Assembly (NCBI GenBank): GCA_031310005.1
Contig: CM062380.1
Span: 620,001-684,000 of the forward strand
DNA from: Dactylellina haptotyla
Lineage: Eukaryota; Ascomycota; Orbiliomycetes; Orbiliales; Orbiliaceae
Direction: 5' to 3'
DNA length: 64,000 nt
Shown: piece after piece, positions 22,777-34,176 of the stretch
How positions within the stretch are numbered: position 1 is the first letter of the stretch
How the letters are laid out: each line of letters begins with the position of its first letter
The notes under the pieces: model-generated
Seen by the model: the letters and a program-made list of their open reading frames with translations, nothing else
The model's database searches: none
Told to the model about the DNA's origin: nothing
Position numbers and translations under genes: made by a program

Positions 22777-24888
22777 ATGGCAAGCCACTGTCCTCCAGAA
22801 GTCCCTACTCAGGCCACTGTAGATGACCATGACCATTCTCAAATAAAATCGCATCACGAAGGTGAAGAGATCAAGGCCACTGGTTCTCATTCTGCTCTCA
22901 GAACTACCGATCCAGAAACTGGACTACCATGGTTCCCCATGAAGCACCCGCCCCCCCTTAAAGCTGCACCATCTCTACATGATGACGGGCTCACTTGCTC
23001 CATGCCACCTATGCAACCAGAGCGAAGATCGAAGCCACTCCCTGGCGGCCTCGGAGCTGTCTTCGCAAAGAGTTTGAAATGGCCTAATGGGCTAGATACC
23101 AATGGCACTGCAAAATTCCCCTTCAAGATCGACATCAAGTTCCTCGAAGGAACTGACGTTCAAAAAAAGAAAGTCCAGACCTATGCGGTGCCATGGCTTA
23201 AATGGGCCCCAGCGTTATATTTCACTTGGGACGATACGAAGGAGTCTACGCACCAGATCCGTATCAAGTTCGACACGAAAGACGGCAGCTGGTCGCAGGT
23301 CGGTATCAACGCACTCGGGTTTCCAGACCAAGGCGAGCAAACGATGAACTATGGATGGATCCACTCGACTCCTGTAGCTACGGAGAAGGAAATTCGAGTT
23401 ATCCTCCACGAGTTCGGCCACGCAATCGGGTTAGAGCATGAGCTAGGGAATCCAAACGTGGGGCAAATCATCCACTGGGACAAAGAAAAAGTATACGCGT
23501 ACTACTTGAAAACCGAGGGATGGAATAGAGAGGAGGTTGATTTGCAGATCTTTACTCTCTACAACGACCCGGACAATTTTTCCTGGACTGATATGGACAC
23601 AGATTCCATCATGCTCTACACGATACCAAAGGGGCTTACTACAGACGGGTGGTATTACGATAAAATGAACTGGCAGTTGAGTAAACTGGATGAAGATCAC
23701 ATGTCCGAGATGTATGCCCTCAAAGTCAAAATGGCTGCCATCACTGTGTTCAATAACGAAACAGAAACTCTTCTGACGATCTTTCAGACAGCAAGAGATT
23801 CAAGCACTAATATTGATCCGAGGGAGGACTACACCAGAGTTGTGTATGAAAGGACCCACAGGGATGGTCTGGTTAAACCATCGACGAGCAGCAGCGCGGG
23901 ATGGGGTAGAATTCCAGCCCCACCGAACACAGGTGCAACACTTGTGCACCCAGTTGTCGGATATCATTTTGTGGTCTTCGGTGTGAGGAATGTGGTTTTC
24001 CTTTGGTCCATTGATGAGAAAAAACAGCTGTGTACGGCATATAGAGACTATGGCCACAACTTCTTGACGTATTGGTCCGCTAAATACCGCGACGCCCCCT
24101 TAGCAACTTCAGTTGCTGTCGGCGGAATGTATGGTGTCGATATGCATGTCTTCGTAATAAGCACTGACGGATACGTCTGGGAGCTTACCCTTGGCTCGAA
24201 GAACGCCGAATGGTCCAAGTGGACTCGAATGCCAAATATCAGCAACGCCGTGCAAATGTCGGTTGTATTCAACAAGCGGGACACCGATTTGTCTTTTAGG
24301 CAGACTCTTGATATCTTCGTGCTCGACGTCAACGGTATTGCTTGGCGGAATATTTATGACTATGAAATACGGGAATGGAGCAAATGGCAAGAAATATGGT
24401 CGAAACCAATTGAAGGCGTCTACACCTGCGCTAACCCAAACGGCGCCCAAGTATTCCTCTTCGACGAGGATGCTACTCAGATCAGGATGTATGTGTGCAA
24501 AAAGGCCTGGGCGGATCCTCCTTACCTAACCAAAATCCCATTTGGCAAATTTAAGCAGCTAGCTATACCCTCTGTCTGGCTGAATCAATCCACACAGATT
24601 GTTGCGTTGGATGCGAATGGTGATACCTGGATATTCACAGATGTCCAGAATCTGGCGAATTGGAACGGGACAGACTCAGCGTGGAAACCTCTAGCTGCGC
24701 CGAAGAATGAAGAAGGGGCGCCGATTTTCCCTAGGGGCAAATGGGCGAAAAGGATCAGTGCGCAGCAATCGAATGAGGCGGTGGATTTGCTGTTGGGGTA
24801 TAGGTTTATAGCGGTGGGTATCGACGATTATGTATATACCCTCTACACTAGGCCAGGGTTGGCATGGACGTGGAATAAACTGTATTAA
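22777..24888 (+). CDS. M12A/metzincin-type metalloprotease with C-terminal lectin-like propeller
   Basis: 703 residues, one exon. After ~95 disordered residues comes a metzincin domain: LKWPNG at ~108, then a domain resembling astacin-like/M12A peptidases of bacteria and fungi. Its zinc site is HEFGHAIGLEH (H211, E212, H215, H221) and its Met-turn is SIMLY (M279). All zinc ligands and the catalytic Glu are present, so activity is likely. From ~320 to the end are repeated units with the pattern DIFVLDVNG..W.....WSKW, resembling PLL-like sugar-binding beta-propellers. A protease tethered to a glycan-binding propeller could be aimed at cell surfaces (inference). No N-terminal signal peptide is visible, which is odd for this class: either secretion is unconventional, the target is intracellular, or an upstream exon is missing. 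Confidence 0.85.
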   Translation: MASHCPPEVPTQATVDDHDHSQIKSHHEGEEIKATGSHSALRTTDPETGLPWFPMKHPPPLKAAPSLHDDGLTCSMPPMQPERRSKPLPGGLGAVFAKSLKWPNGLDTNGTAKFPFKIDIKFLEGTDVQKKKVQTYAVPWLKWAPALYFTWDDTKESTHQIRIKFDTKDGSWSQVGINALGFPDQGEQTMNYGWIHSTPVATEKEIRVILHEFGHAIGLEHELGNPNVGQIIHWDKEKVYAYYLKTEGWNREEVDLQIFTLYNDPDNFSWTDMDTDSIMLYTIPKGLTTDGWYYDKMNWQLSKLDEDHMSEMYALKVKMAAITVFNNETETLLTIFQTARDSSTNIDPREDYTRVVYERTHRDGLVKPSTSSSAGWGRIPAPPNTGATLVHPVVGYHFVVFGVRNVVFLWSIDEKKQLCTAYRDYGHNFLTYWSAKYRDAPLATSVAVGGMYGVDMHVFVISTDGYVWELTLGSKNAEWSKWTRMPNISNAVQMSVVFNKRDTDLSFRQTLDIFVLDVNGIAWRNIYDYEIREWSKWQEIWSKPIEGVYTCANPNGAQVFLFDEDATQIRMYVCKKAWADPPYLTKIPFGKFKQLAIPSVWLNQSTQIVALDANGDTWIFTDVQNLANWNGTDSAWKPLAAPKNEEGAPIFPRGKWAKRISAQQSNEAVDLLLGYRFIAVGIDDYVYTLYTRPGLAWTWNKLY

Positions 24889-25187
24889 CGGAAGTAAACT
24901 TAAATTCAGATGGGGGTTAATGTATAGTTCTGTACCCAAAGGGTAGTAGTTCAAGAAATCTGAGTTAATGATATATCACCGGATACGCGTAACTCTTTCA
25001 CAGCTAGCGATAATCTTAGGCTACTTTGGCAGAACCCTGTGTTTTCGATTAAAAAACGACCGGGGACTACTTCAGCCAAAAAATCCCAATAAAATAATTA
25101 CTTGGTAGTCAATTACGTTAGCCAATTCAGCCTGTGGCTATCGGGTTACTACAACACCACGCGTGTCAAAAAAAGAAAGCAGATAAA

Positions 25188-25274
25188 GTCTACGACCTGG
25201 ATCGAACAGGTGACCTTAGGATAATATTAGCTACTCGCTGCAATCCTCTGCTCATACCACTGAGCTACGCAGAC
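25188..25274 (-). tRNA. tRNA-Cys (GCA) with a short intron
   Basis: 87 bases. Acceptor stem GTCTGCG/CGTAGAC pairs fully (one G-T); D arm GCTC..GAGC contains the A box TAGCTCAGTGG; T arm ACCTG-TTCGATC-CAGGT holds the B box. The anticodon loop reads TTGCAG, giving GCA, with about 15 intron bases after position 37. The base after the acceptor stem is T (discriminator U73, a cysteine identity element). A seven-T pol III stop lies about 15 bases downstream. The first anticodon-stem pair is a G/A mismatch in my fold. Confidence 0.8.
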
Positions 25275-25886
25275 TTCGTTGGAGAACTTTCGCGATGAGA
25301 GTATGGTTCATGAAACAATACAGAAGGAGCTTCAACGAGTATTAACAACACAAGTTTGATGTTGTATTTTGTCTGGTGTGACTTCGCTTCTGTTGGACTA
25401 GCCTAACGCCGGCTGCATAGAGTTTCCTAGTTCCAGGAACGTAGATTTTAGCACGAATCGCGGACAAGTTGGACATACCGTCTGCGGTAAGTCGAGTTTC
25501 TAGAAGATAGCATATCCGTATGATTTGATATATTTAAGTGAATATATAATACGAGCGTACGTATACATCTAAGAAAACCTGGCAATGGGCTGGAAGGTAA
25601 CGTATCATAATGACATGAGATTCCCAAATTTTCGACTCGGTGAAGTAAATTTGAGTGTGAGATATATTGTTTTTTTCAAGTTTTATGAATTTGCTTTTCC
25701 TTACAATACAGATTGCAAATTCAAATTGGAAGGCGAGCGGTTGGGACTTAAGTCAAATTCCCAGTCCGATTCTTCCTCTACCTTTTCCCTCCTCTTCCTT
25801 CGAATCCAGTCTCTTTCCTCTTCTTTGTAGCCTCGTTCCCGAGGATCAAAGCGAGAAAATAGAAGAAACGTTTCTTCAGCCATCGC
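25275..25886. other. Intergenic region
   Basis: About 610 bases upstream of the tRNA (minus strand) and downstream of the small secreted protein gene. Only short frames; nothing supported. Confidence 0.5.
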
Positions 25887-26389
25887 TTAAGCTTCCTCAG
25901 CATCAGCTGGAGCGGTCTCAGCAGGAGCGGTCTCAGCAGGAGGTGCAGCATCATCCTCTGAAGAGGAGGAGGAGGCAGCAGTTGGCTCTGCGTCAGCTGC
26001 GCCAGATTTTAATTTTGTGCACAGTGGGATGCGCGTGAAAGTCGCGTCCTTAGTTATAGTCGCTTTAACGTCCGCGGAATTGCCCTCCCAAACGGTGGTA
26101 AGGACGAGATCGCAACCTTTACAGTCAATCTCCAGGGGCATCGCGGCCATTTGAGCATAAGTTGTCATAGTCGCAGCATAGGTAGATGTGATGGTGTACA
26201 TGGTCTTGCAGGCAGCAGGGCCAAGCATAACCTTAACCTCCTCGTCAGCTGGGAGTGCGAGAGCAGCTCTATTCAGGAAAATAATATTAGCGAGTTTTAA
26301 ATGACTAGTTGAGCGCCTTGAGGTGTAGATAAAACTTACCCATGGCCAGCTAAGCTAAGGGCAATAGCAATTGTGGCGAGAACTTGCAT
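25887..26389 (-). CDS. Small secreted protein, four cysteines, acidic Ala/Pro tail
   Basis: Two exons read on the minus strand: 26389-26340 and 26268-25887, joined over a 71-base intron (donor GTAAGT, branch GCTAAT, acceptor AATAG); 143 residues. The first exon supplies MQVLATIAIALSLAGHG and the join adds AALALPADE, making a textbook signal peptide. The mature part (to ~110) has four Cys (ACK, DCKGC, LCT), enough for two disulfides. The tail is low-complexity Ser then Ala/Pro/Glu with repeated PAETA. Size, export signal and Cys content suit an effector-like or surface protein, but I recognise no family. It sits between the metzincin and the subtilase. Confidence 0.75.
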
Positions 26390-27570
26390 CTTGTTCAGTA
26401 TTCGATTGTAAATGTATGTAAAGAACGTGTGTTTGCTTTTACGCAATAGTACTACTCGGTGAATGAAGGTAATGAAAGCACAAAACTATCTTCAAAGGAG
26501 TGAAAATCGTTGACTGAACGGGAAGAAAGAGCGAGGGGGCGGTGTGGGACGCGGGACAACGGTGAGGTGAGGGGAATGGAAAGAAACATTTAAGATTGCC
26601 TTCGGTTCTGTTTTATAATCTTATTGAGAGGTTTCTCTGCCAACCCTTCGAATCTTCGCCGCCAAAGGCATGTCTAGACGCCACCCGATAAAATAGGCTG
26701 CAGATGCACCCACACGTCCGTTGATGATTTGGGGAAACCGACGCCATTCCTTGAAGAAATGTGAAGGTTTAAGGTCAAAAATACCAGGGTTGCTGATCCC
26801 AATGAGGAAATTCTAACAGGTCGTCTAGGTAGCGTAGATGCATATATGGGGGTGCGATCGCGATTCGACGAAGTCTGTATTCTGGGAGTTCGGCTCTTGC
26901 TGTTGGATATACCTGTTTTGATGTTAGCCCCCCAACGCATCACAAACGTCAAGTCGACGCCGGGTGTCATGCCATGCTAGGTTGATTCCAGACTAAAGCG
27001 ATTATTTACCCAGTTATATTTTAATTTTCGTTGGAGCCATAGTCCGAAAACAAGGCTTCATATCAATCCCCAAAGACGCACCGACCACCCCGAATAGATA
27101 TCGGATGCGATAAACTTCAACCGTACCAACCACCACTATTCCTGTTTAAGCAAGGTGTCCAGTTGGTTTCTTTGGTTGTGTAACTCTATTCGTCGAACTT
27201 ATGGTCGCTAAGCAGTTTGAAACCTCGATTTGCTACCGAATCTTTATTCTGGCATGTGTATGCAGCTTTCTGCAGTATTATTGCATATATTATACCTATA
27301 TTACAGCTATAGGTTACATTGGGGATGTCTAAAACCGCCAATGTGAAGTGAGATGGGGCTCTTGGAAGCTTGGAGGCCATAGCACAGGGAGTCATTTTTG
27401 GATATTCAGTCATATATACTGAACTGGCACTGGTTTCTCCACATGCACACTTATCCTGCATTTATTCTAACTACTTATTTTGCGGCGTTCTATGCATGTA
27501 CTTTTGTCTGCATAATTGATACATTTATAGATCTATTCCATTGGGTCTTAAACAGGGAATTATACTCCAA
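26390..27570. other. Intergenic region
   Basis: About 1.2 kb: upstream DNA of the small secreted protein gene and downstream DNA of the subtilase. Short frames at 26674-26970 and 27186-27461 have no recognisable features. Confidence 0.5.
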
Positions 27571-29091
27571 TTATTTCAAGGGATCACCAGGAAACCCATT
27601 GTTCAAGAGAATCTTTCCACCATCAGGAACATTTTCGGCACCACGGATAGAGTTGGGTAGAGCTTTTGATAGAATATGTTGCTTCATTCCCTGCGGGTCT
27701 AGTTTGAATTGAGGATTAAGAGCCAGTTCGTATGCAATCATCCCCGTTACAGCAGGACAGGCCATAGAAGTGCCGTCGATAGCTTCGATCGAGGTTGGCC
27801 CATCCTTCCAGGTGCTGACGATTCCCACTCCTGGAGCGTGAATATCTACGCAAGGGCCAAAGTTTGAAAATGTCGCCCGGGCATCGTTGATATCGGTCGC
27901 TCCTACATTTATGAGGGGCATCTGCCGCGAGAACGCACCAGGGAAATCGGTACAAGCATCTTTATTGTCGTTCCCAGCGGCGATAGATACGTGCATACCC
28001 GCTTGCATTGCACGTTGGAGGACTGAGAAGAGTGCCTGGCCTAGATCCGGCCCACCAAGCGACATGCTGATTACGGAGCCCATGAAGCCTGTTTGATTCA
28101 TCCGTTCGAGGTGGAAGCTCAGAGCGCGATCCAAGCCGGCGACGATCGCGCTGTCGGTAGGGGCCTCGTCGCCAGCTTTGGCACCAAATATATTGACCTT
28201 CTTTGCGACGCCGTACGTGAGAGATCCGACAGTTCCTGAGGTATGGGTACTGAAAATGATTTTATATGTCAGTATTCAGTGTACATGTGATTATTATAGA
28301 ATAGTAAGGAGTAGTCCTCACCCGTGTCCATTGTTATCCCTTCCACCGTCCTCAGAAGGGCTAAATATCACTTTGGCTCTGCCTCCAAAGTCCGTGTGTT
28401 CGGTGTTGAAGCCGGAATCAACTAAATACACGTCTACCCCCATCCCGGCCACCGAGTCGAATCTATATTTATAAGTCAAGTCTACAACTTGTTTTTGACT
28501 CACCGCTGCAGCGTTCTTGCTCGAAACTCGCTGCAGATTCCAGGGCGCTGTACTCTGCTCGATGAACGTAGAGGTTTGATTCCCTAAGTTCTGGCGCTTG
28601 TTCAGAGGAGATCCGCCACGGAAATTCCGGACAGGGCGACTTGATCTGCGCGGCATCACAGCCCACTTTCTTTTATAGTTTTTCTCCATGATGGCCACGT
28701 TTGGTAGTGACTGCATACTTACGCCCTGTGACTTCTTCATGGTGACAGTGAATGCTCGCATGTTGGACCCGAAAGTTTTAATATTAGATCCGCTTTCGGT
28801 CTTGAAACTGCGATAGCCTACTGTCCCGTTGTCGCCACTCAGAGTTGATACAGACTCTGTGGTATTCCAGCCCATATCTGCAAATATTTTGTTCCAGGGA
28901 CGGGTTTCATTATCGGCCAGGACGACGATGTAGTCCTCATAGTCTCCTCCGTGATCTGCGACAGACGCCGACGGGTCCGATTTGGTATCCTTTTTAAGCC
29001 ATCGTGAGTTGATGTTACCGGATGGTATCGCGATAGCGTTGGAGATAGATGCAAATAAAAGAGAGGTAGAGACGAGAGCTATCGATCTCAT
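27571..29091 (-). CDS. Secreted subtilisin-like serine protease (S8, proteinase K type)
   Basis: Exons 29091-28322 and 28249-27571 joined over a 72-base intron (donor GTGAGG, branch ACTGAC, acceptor TTTCAG), 482 residues. Signal peptide MRSIALVSTSLLFASISNA; an I9-type inhibitor propeptide (DYIVVLADNETRPWNKIF..) runs to about residue 160 with a KR processing site at NKRQ. The catalytic triad is complete: Asp in YLVDSG (~225), His in GHGTHTSG (~256, at the exon join) and Ser in DGTSMACPA (~418). The oxyanion Asn is in AAGND. Secreted broad-specificity proteases of this kind feed saprotrophs and help pathogens and predators of invertebrates breach host surfaces. No C-terminal extension is seen. 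Confidence 0.93.
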
Positions 29092-31091
29092 TTTAACAAT
29101 TAAATAAATGATTGGCCAAAATTATGTAGGTGGTATAGTATAAAAATATAGATTAAGGAAAGACAGAATATTTAAGAGAATTAAATCGCACAGCGACTAG
29201 TTAACCAACTCAATCGAAAAGCAGATAAAAGAGAGAAAGAAGCGAAAACACGTCCAGCGTGGAGCTATTATGTGATTTATTTGGTTTTTTGACCGGTTGG
29301 TATGCTTGAAGGTAGTGTAGCAGTTAGGAATATAGGACCGAATTTATATAGAAAAAATCCCTATATAAAAGGATGTTCGGAAGGAATAGATTATTGGCCA
29401 TGAGGCTCAAGAATCATAGCTATACTTGGAGTTCATATATCTGAGACAACTGGTCCTCTACCGATTCCTCAATTCGAGTATTGGTATTCATGAAGTATTT
29501 GTCCTTTAGCATACGATTAGGATTCTGATGCTACGCCGAGATCTTGGGTATGTTCTATTCACCAGGTTGGTTTGACGGGAGAGAATAGGCCTTAAGCATA
29601 GGCATGAGAAAGGGATCTGTTGACGAATTGTCCTCTGAGACGTCTGGGATGGAGAGCCTGGGTTCCATGGTTCGGAAACATGTTCGAGAAGCTGTCTGAA
29701 ACGCGAATGGCTTCAATTGCCTCGTAGGGCAGAACCCGTCGACACGGCATTTAGAGAAATTACAAACAAACTCTTGATGCTTTGCTAATGGCATGAGCCT
29801 ATTTAAACTCTAGCAATCGGATCCCATTTGTCCGATCAGACTTTTCTGGACAATGATATCAAGTAGATCTATGGAACTAACAACGCAAAACTGGTATATA
29901 TTCTCTGTTGCATTTTTGGACAGATACGCGAATCCCACCTTTTATCGGTAAGAAAGAGAAGAAAAAATCTTCTAGCAGCGTGATATGGACCAACTGCCGC
30001 TTTTGCTAAAACATTTAAGATATTAAATCGCATTTCAGCGGCCCCAAATATTGCTACTGAATTGACAGTGATAGCTCGCTTCCCTTTAACATAAATCGGT
30101 ACGAGGAACCCCGGATTCTGCTTGCTCAAGTGAACAGCGAGCAGCAGCTCCAGATGGAGCTAGTTCGGTTTGGAGAGAAATGTCAATGAGATCGATGCCG
30201 CCCGCTAAAAAAGCGAGCCAATGGCGAGTTTGCTCGGGACATGACATCATGCAATTGGGCGACCGGGGTGGGCCATTTTTCCGCTGCCGGGTGTTCGTAC
30301 AAACCTTTATCCTGGAGTTAGAGGATCCAACAGTTTTGTGGAGATGCGTGATATTGGACCAGGAGAGCATTATCAGACAATTTTATACGTATTCTTTATG
30401 AGGCGAAGGGGGAGGAGAGAGGGCGCGCGCGGAGAGAACAAAGGAGAGATGTATATCTGCGACGGTGGAACCACGTGCCTCTGCGCGACCAACGGGCCTG
30501 CTGCGAGTGTCTGATAAAGCGTTCTTTGTGCTCTTTTACAGGTATCCAACAGAGCCGTATCGTATCGTATCATATAATAATACACAATCCGGCGTGAGCG
30601 AGCACAGTAATCAGAATATTCGACGGCGGGCGAAGTGTGGTTGGGTTGGTGTTGTTGCGCATTGTTGCCGTTGCCGATGTCCGTTTTGGTGCAGCGCCTG
30701 CCTTCCCACTTTTCCTCTTCCTTTCTTCCCTCCCGCTTCCTTCTTCCCTTCCTCCTCTTCCTTCTTCCCTCCTCAACCTCCACCGGCCCAATTCATCGCC
30801 CCCGCCATCCGACAAGCTCACCACCACAAGCGCCCCAATCACCGCTCCCTCGACTCGGTACTCTCCCGCTTGCGCGATTCGAGTCGCACCATCGCATTTC
30901 CGTCCAATCAGGTCTCGTTCGCCCGTTGCCGCTGGCCTCCTCAGGCAGAGCTTCACGCTGAAATACGCGTCCGACTCCCACAACCACCCGATAGAACCCC
31001 GTTATTTCGCTCGCACGGCGTTCTACCCGTCCTAGACGCTTCTCCGCACCACCGGGAACCCTCGGTTCGATAAATCTAGACCAATCTCATC
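29092..31091. other. Intergenic region and leader of the PWWP gene
   Basis: About 2 kb between divergent genes. The 30.7-31.0 kb part is strongly C/T-rich, as in long fungal leaders. Short frames (for example 29555-29794 minus, 30086-30370 minus) have no recognisable domain. Confidence 0.5.
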
Positions 31092-33272
31092 ATGGCTGAC
31101 CTCCAAAAGGCCAAGTCGCCCGCTCCACCAACAGCCCCCGAATCGTCATCGGTAGCGAAGGAAACCACCTCGGAGGTTCCATCCACCGTTGCACCGGTCG
31201 AGGAGGACAAGGTGCCGGCACCTGTCACCGACTCCAAGTCGGATGAACCCGCCAAACCGACCGAACCGGCCCCCGAAGCCGTTGCCACCAAATCTACCGA
31301 CGACGCGGATACCGCCGCCCCTGAGGGAAACCCCGCAGAAGAACCTGCTCCACACGCTTCGGACGACCAGGAGACGACGCAAACCACAGAGCCAATCAAT
31401 GCGGACAACGAGGAACCAACCGCAGCCGCCCCGGCCGCCACCGACCTCGCCAGACCCTCGAGGGCCGCTGCCGTAAAGGCTCAGGAAGCCTCCAAGCCAC
31501 GCACCCCCGTCAAGAAGAAGTCTTCTGCTAACCTCGCCGGTACCCCTGCTACCGGTTCCGCCAGCAAGCGCAAATCTTTCGGCGGCAAGACCGGTCCCGA
31601 CATGGAGCTTAGGGCTGGTATGATCGTCTTGGCAAGATTGAAAGGCTACTCTCCTTGGCCAGCAATCATTGTCGAAGACGATATGTTGCCACCGGCTGTT
31701 CTTAAGGCCAGGCCAAAGGATAGCACCAGCAAGAGAAAGGGAAAATTTAGCATGGCTGGTATTCCTGACGATGAAGTACCACTTGCCGCCAAAGGGAGCA
31801 GCGCTGGGCACTGGCCTATCATGTTCCTCGATAATTTTGACAGCTTGTGAGTTACCCTCCACTCATTGTATGTGGTTTCCTGACTCTCGAACCGTGGGCT
31901 GACATCTCTGACCCCCGATCTAGCTCCTGGACAATGTTCACCGAGATCATGCCACTTGACGAAACTGCCATTGACGCGTTCTCCCCTCGCGGAAAGGCCA
32001 AAGATATCGTCCGAGCCTACGAGAATGCTAAGAAAGGGTTGACCCTTGATGAAATTCGTGACATCAAGGCGGAGGCCTATGCTGATCCTGAGGAAGAAGC
32101 CGAAGAGGTAGATGCTATGGAAGTCGATGAACCCGAAGAAGAGGAAGAGGTTGAAGTTGAGGCCAAACCTGCTAAGGGTAAGAAGAAGGCTGCTGCAAAG
32201 GAGCCTTCCAAGAAGCGCAAGGCAGAGGAGGAGGTCGAAGACGTAAGTTGATCTTATCCAGCTGTTCCTATTTGGCAATGTACTAAATGTAAACCCCCTA
32301 GACTTCTAAGACCCCCAAGAAGGTCAATACTGGCAAGAATGTTAAAACGCCTACTTCTTCCAAAACCAAGACTCCAGCCAACGGGGCCTCGAAGAAGAAA
32401 TCAGCCGAGGAGACTCCAGTCCCTGCATCCAAGTCTTCTAAGAAGCGTTCTGCAGCCGTTGCCTCTGAGGAAGAGGACGACATCGTTGAGAAGAGCTCTA
32501 AGAAGAAGGCTAAGGGTGCCGAGAAAAAGCAGGAGAAGGATGACAGTCCCGATGAGCCTGCCACCACGAGCGCTAAGGCTAAGAACATGACCGTTGAAAA
32601 AGACCAGAAGGAGAAAGAAGTCATGTATCTGCGCCATAAGATTCAAAAAGCGCTACTCACCACGGACAAGGTTCCTACTGAACAGGTAAACTTTCGGCCA
32701 TTATTTCACGAATGAAACGAACATGCTAACACATTTTGAATGTGTAGGAGGTTGTTAACATCGATCATTACTTTCAAAAGCTTGAGTCCTACCCTAAACT
32801 AGAGGTAGCAATTATCAAGAAGACCAAGATCAACAAGGTCCTCAAAGCCCTCCTTCGTCTCTCTAGCATTCCATTTGACGACAAGTACAAGTTCAAGAAT
32901 CGAACCATCGAGATGCTTGATGAGTGGAATCAACTTCTTGCTAATGACCCAGAAGTTTCCGGCGCTGAGCCAAACGGGGTCAAGAAGAACGGCAGCAGCA
33001 GTGGAAAGGACAAAGAGTCTAAGAGCAAGACCCCGGAGGGAGGGGAAGAGCAGAAATCTGAGGAGCCTAAGGAGCAAGTTGAGATCTCTGGTGCAGATGA
33101 AAAAGAAACTAGTGAAACTACCGACAAGAAGGAGGAAGAACATGGTGAAGAGAAAGCGGACGCCCCAGCTCCCTCGATTGCTGAAGCAGCCACTGCGCCG
33201 ACCGAGGAAGCGAAGGAGGACGCCGTTGCTCCAACCGCCGAAGCTGGAAAGGAAGTCGCAACCGAAGCTTAG
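31092..33272 (+). CDS. PWWP-domain chromatin protein with TFIIS-N/IBD-like domain
   Basis: Four exons: 31092-31846, 31924-32242, 32302-32685 and 32748-33272, all GT..AG with in-frame joins; 660 residues. Residues 1-~165 are disordered, rich in Pro, Glu and Thr. A PWWP domain starts at about 172 (GMIVLARLKGYSPWPAII) and continues across intron 1 (MFLDNFDSF then SWTMFTEI). PWWP domains read methylated H3K36 on nucleosomes. Acidic and Lys-rich linkers follow. A helical domain spanning the third join (HKIQKALLTTDKVPTEQ, then VVNIDHYFQKLESY to WNQLLAND) resembles the TFIIS N-terminal/LEDGF integrase-binding fold. The tail is charged and disordered. The best guess is the fungal counterpart of Pdp3-type NuA3 subunits or LEDGF/HRP2-like readers. 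PWWP is secure; the second domain is moderately so. Confidence 0.87.
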
Positions 33273-34176
33273 ATGAGCGTTCAACTGCAACTTTCGATAC
33301 GATCTCTCTTCCAATACTTTTCCTGGCTACGATATTGAGTGTGCTTTTTGAGCTGGGCTATTCTATATTTCCTACCCTTTTCTAAATTTTTTGATAATGA
33401 TTTGCCCTCCGCTTTTTCGCCTTCTATGTCCCCACCTCTTATCTAACATGATCCAGGCAGCTTGTCTTTCAAACCTTTTTTGGTTGATACAACCTGGCTG
33501 ATATACGACAAGAAAGTCGGAAAGTAGCCCTTCCGACAATAAAATAACAATAGGTTTAAACTCCAGTCCCTTGAGAAAGCAAGAAACTCTAGGTGGTCTT
33601 TTGGTCGTTTCCCTTTGCTGCGTGTTTCTCTTGTTCAGCACATAGCTCTTTTCTCACTTTGCGTTGAAAGCTTTCCGTTGTTATTACCTAGTCGTGCATA
33701 GACTAGAACCTTCTCTGCGTCTTTGGTCTCTTTTTTCTTCTCCAATATCTCAACATCATCTCTCATGATTTCTGTACTAACCTACTTAACTTAACGTCTC
33801 TGTTCTCGGCAAGCAGTCTCAACGGTCATCGTCTTCGTTCCTCCTCTTTCCATGGTGTATATATATAGTGTTCTTGTTTTTGCCCTCTACTTAGTTAGGC
33901 AGTTCTTGTTTAGCTTTTAATTGCCACAAAAGAATGAATTTACGTTAGAATGATGAATGCTCCCGTGCGCAGGTACTTAAGTGTGAGTATAATAGGTACC
34001 TGAAATCGATGCCTTGATTATGAGATAATAAATGTCTAACAGAAATGTAAGCAAATTACGAGCTCCTTAAAAGTGCAAGGTAACACGGGAAGTTAATAAA
34101 ACATGTAACCTGACACAGCTCTAGTATATAATCTGATTTTATTACAAAATCCTGAGAATAAAATATACTCATCTAG
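33273..34176. other. Convergent intergenic region
   Basis: About 900 bases between the 3' ends of the PWWP gene and the phosphorylase-like gene. T-rich 3' UTR-like sequence; nothing else supported. Confidence 0.5.

Noticed and set aside
28463-28503. Possible 41-base intron in the subtilase (GTGAGT..ATATAG)
   Set aside because: Too short, would break the frame, and the encoded residues (VVDLTYKYRFDSVAG) fit the expected subtilase sequence before the catalytic Asp.
29555-29794. 79-codon minus-strand frame
   Set aside because: Looks faintly protein-like but has no motif, no partner exon and lies in a long intergenic region.
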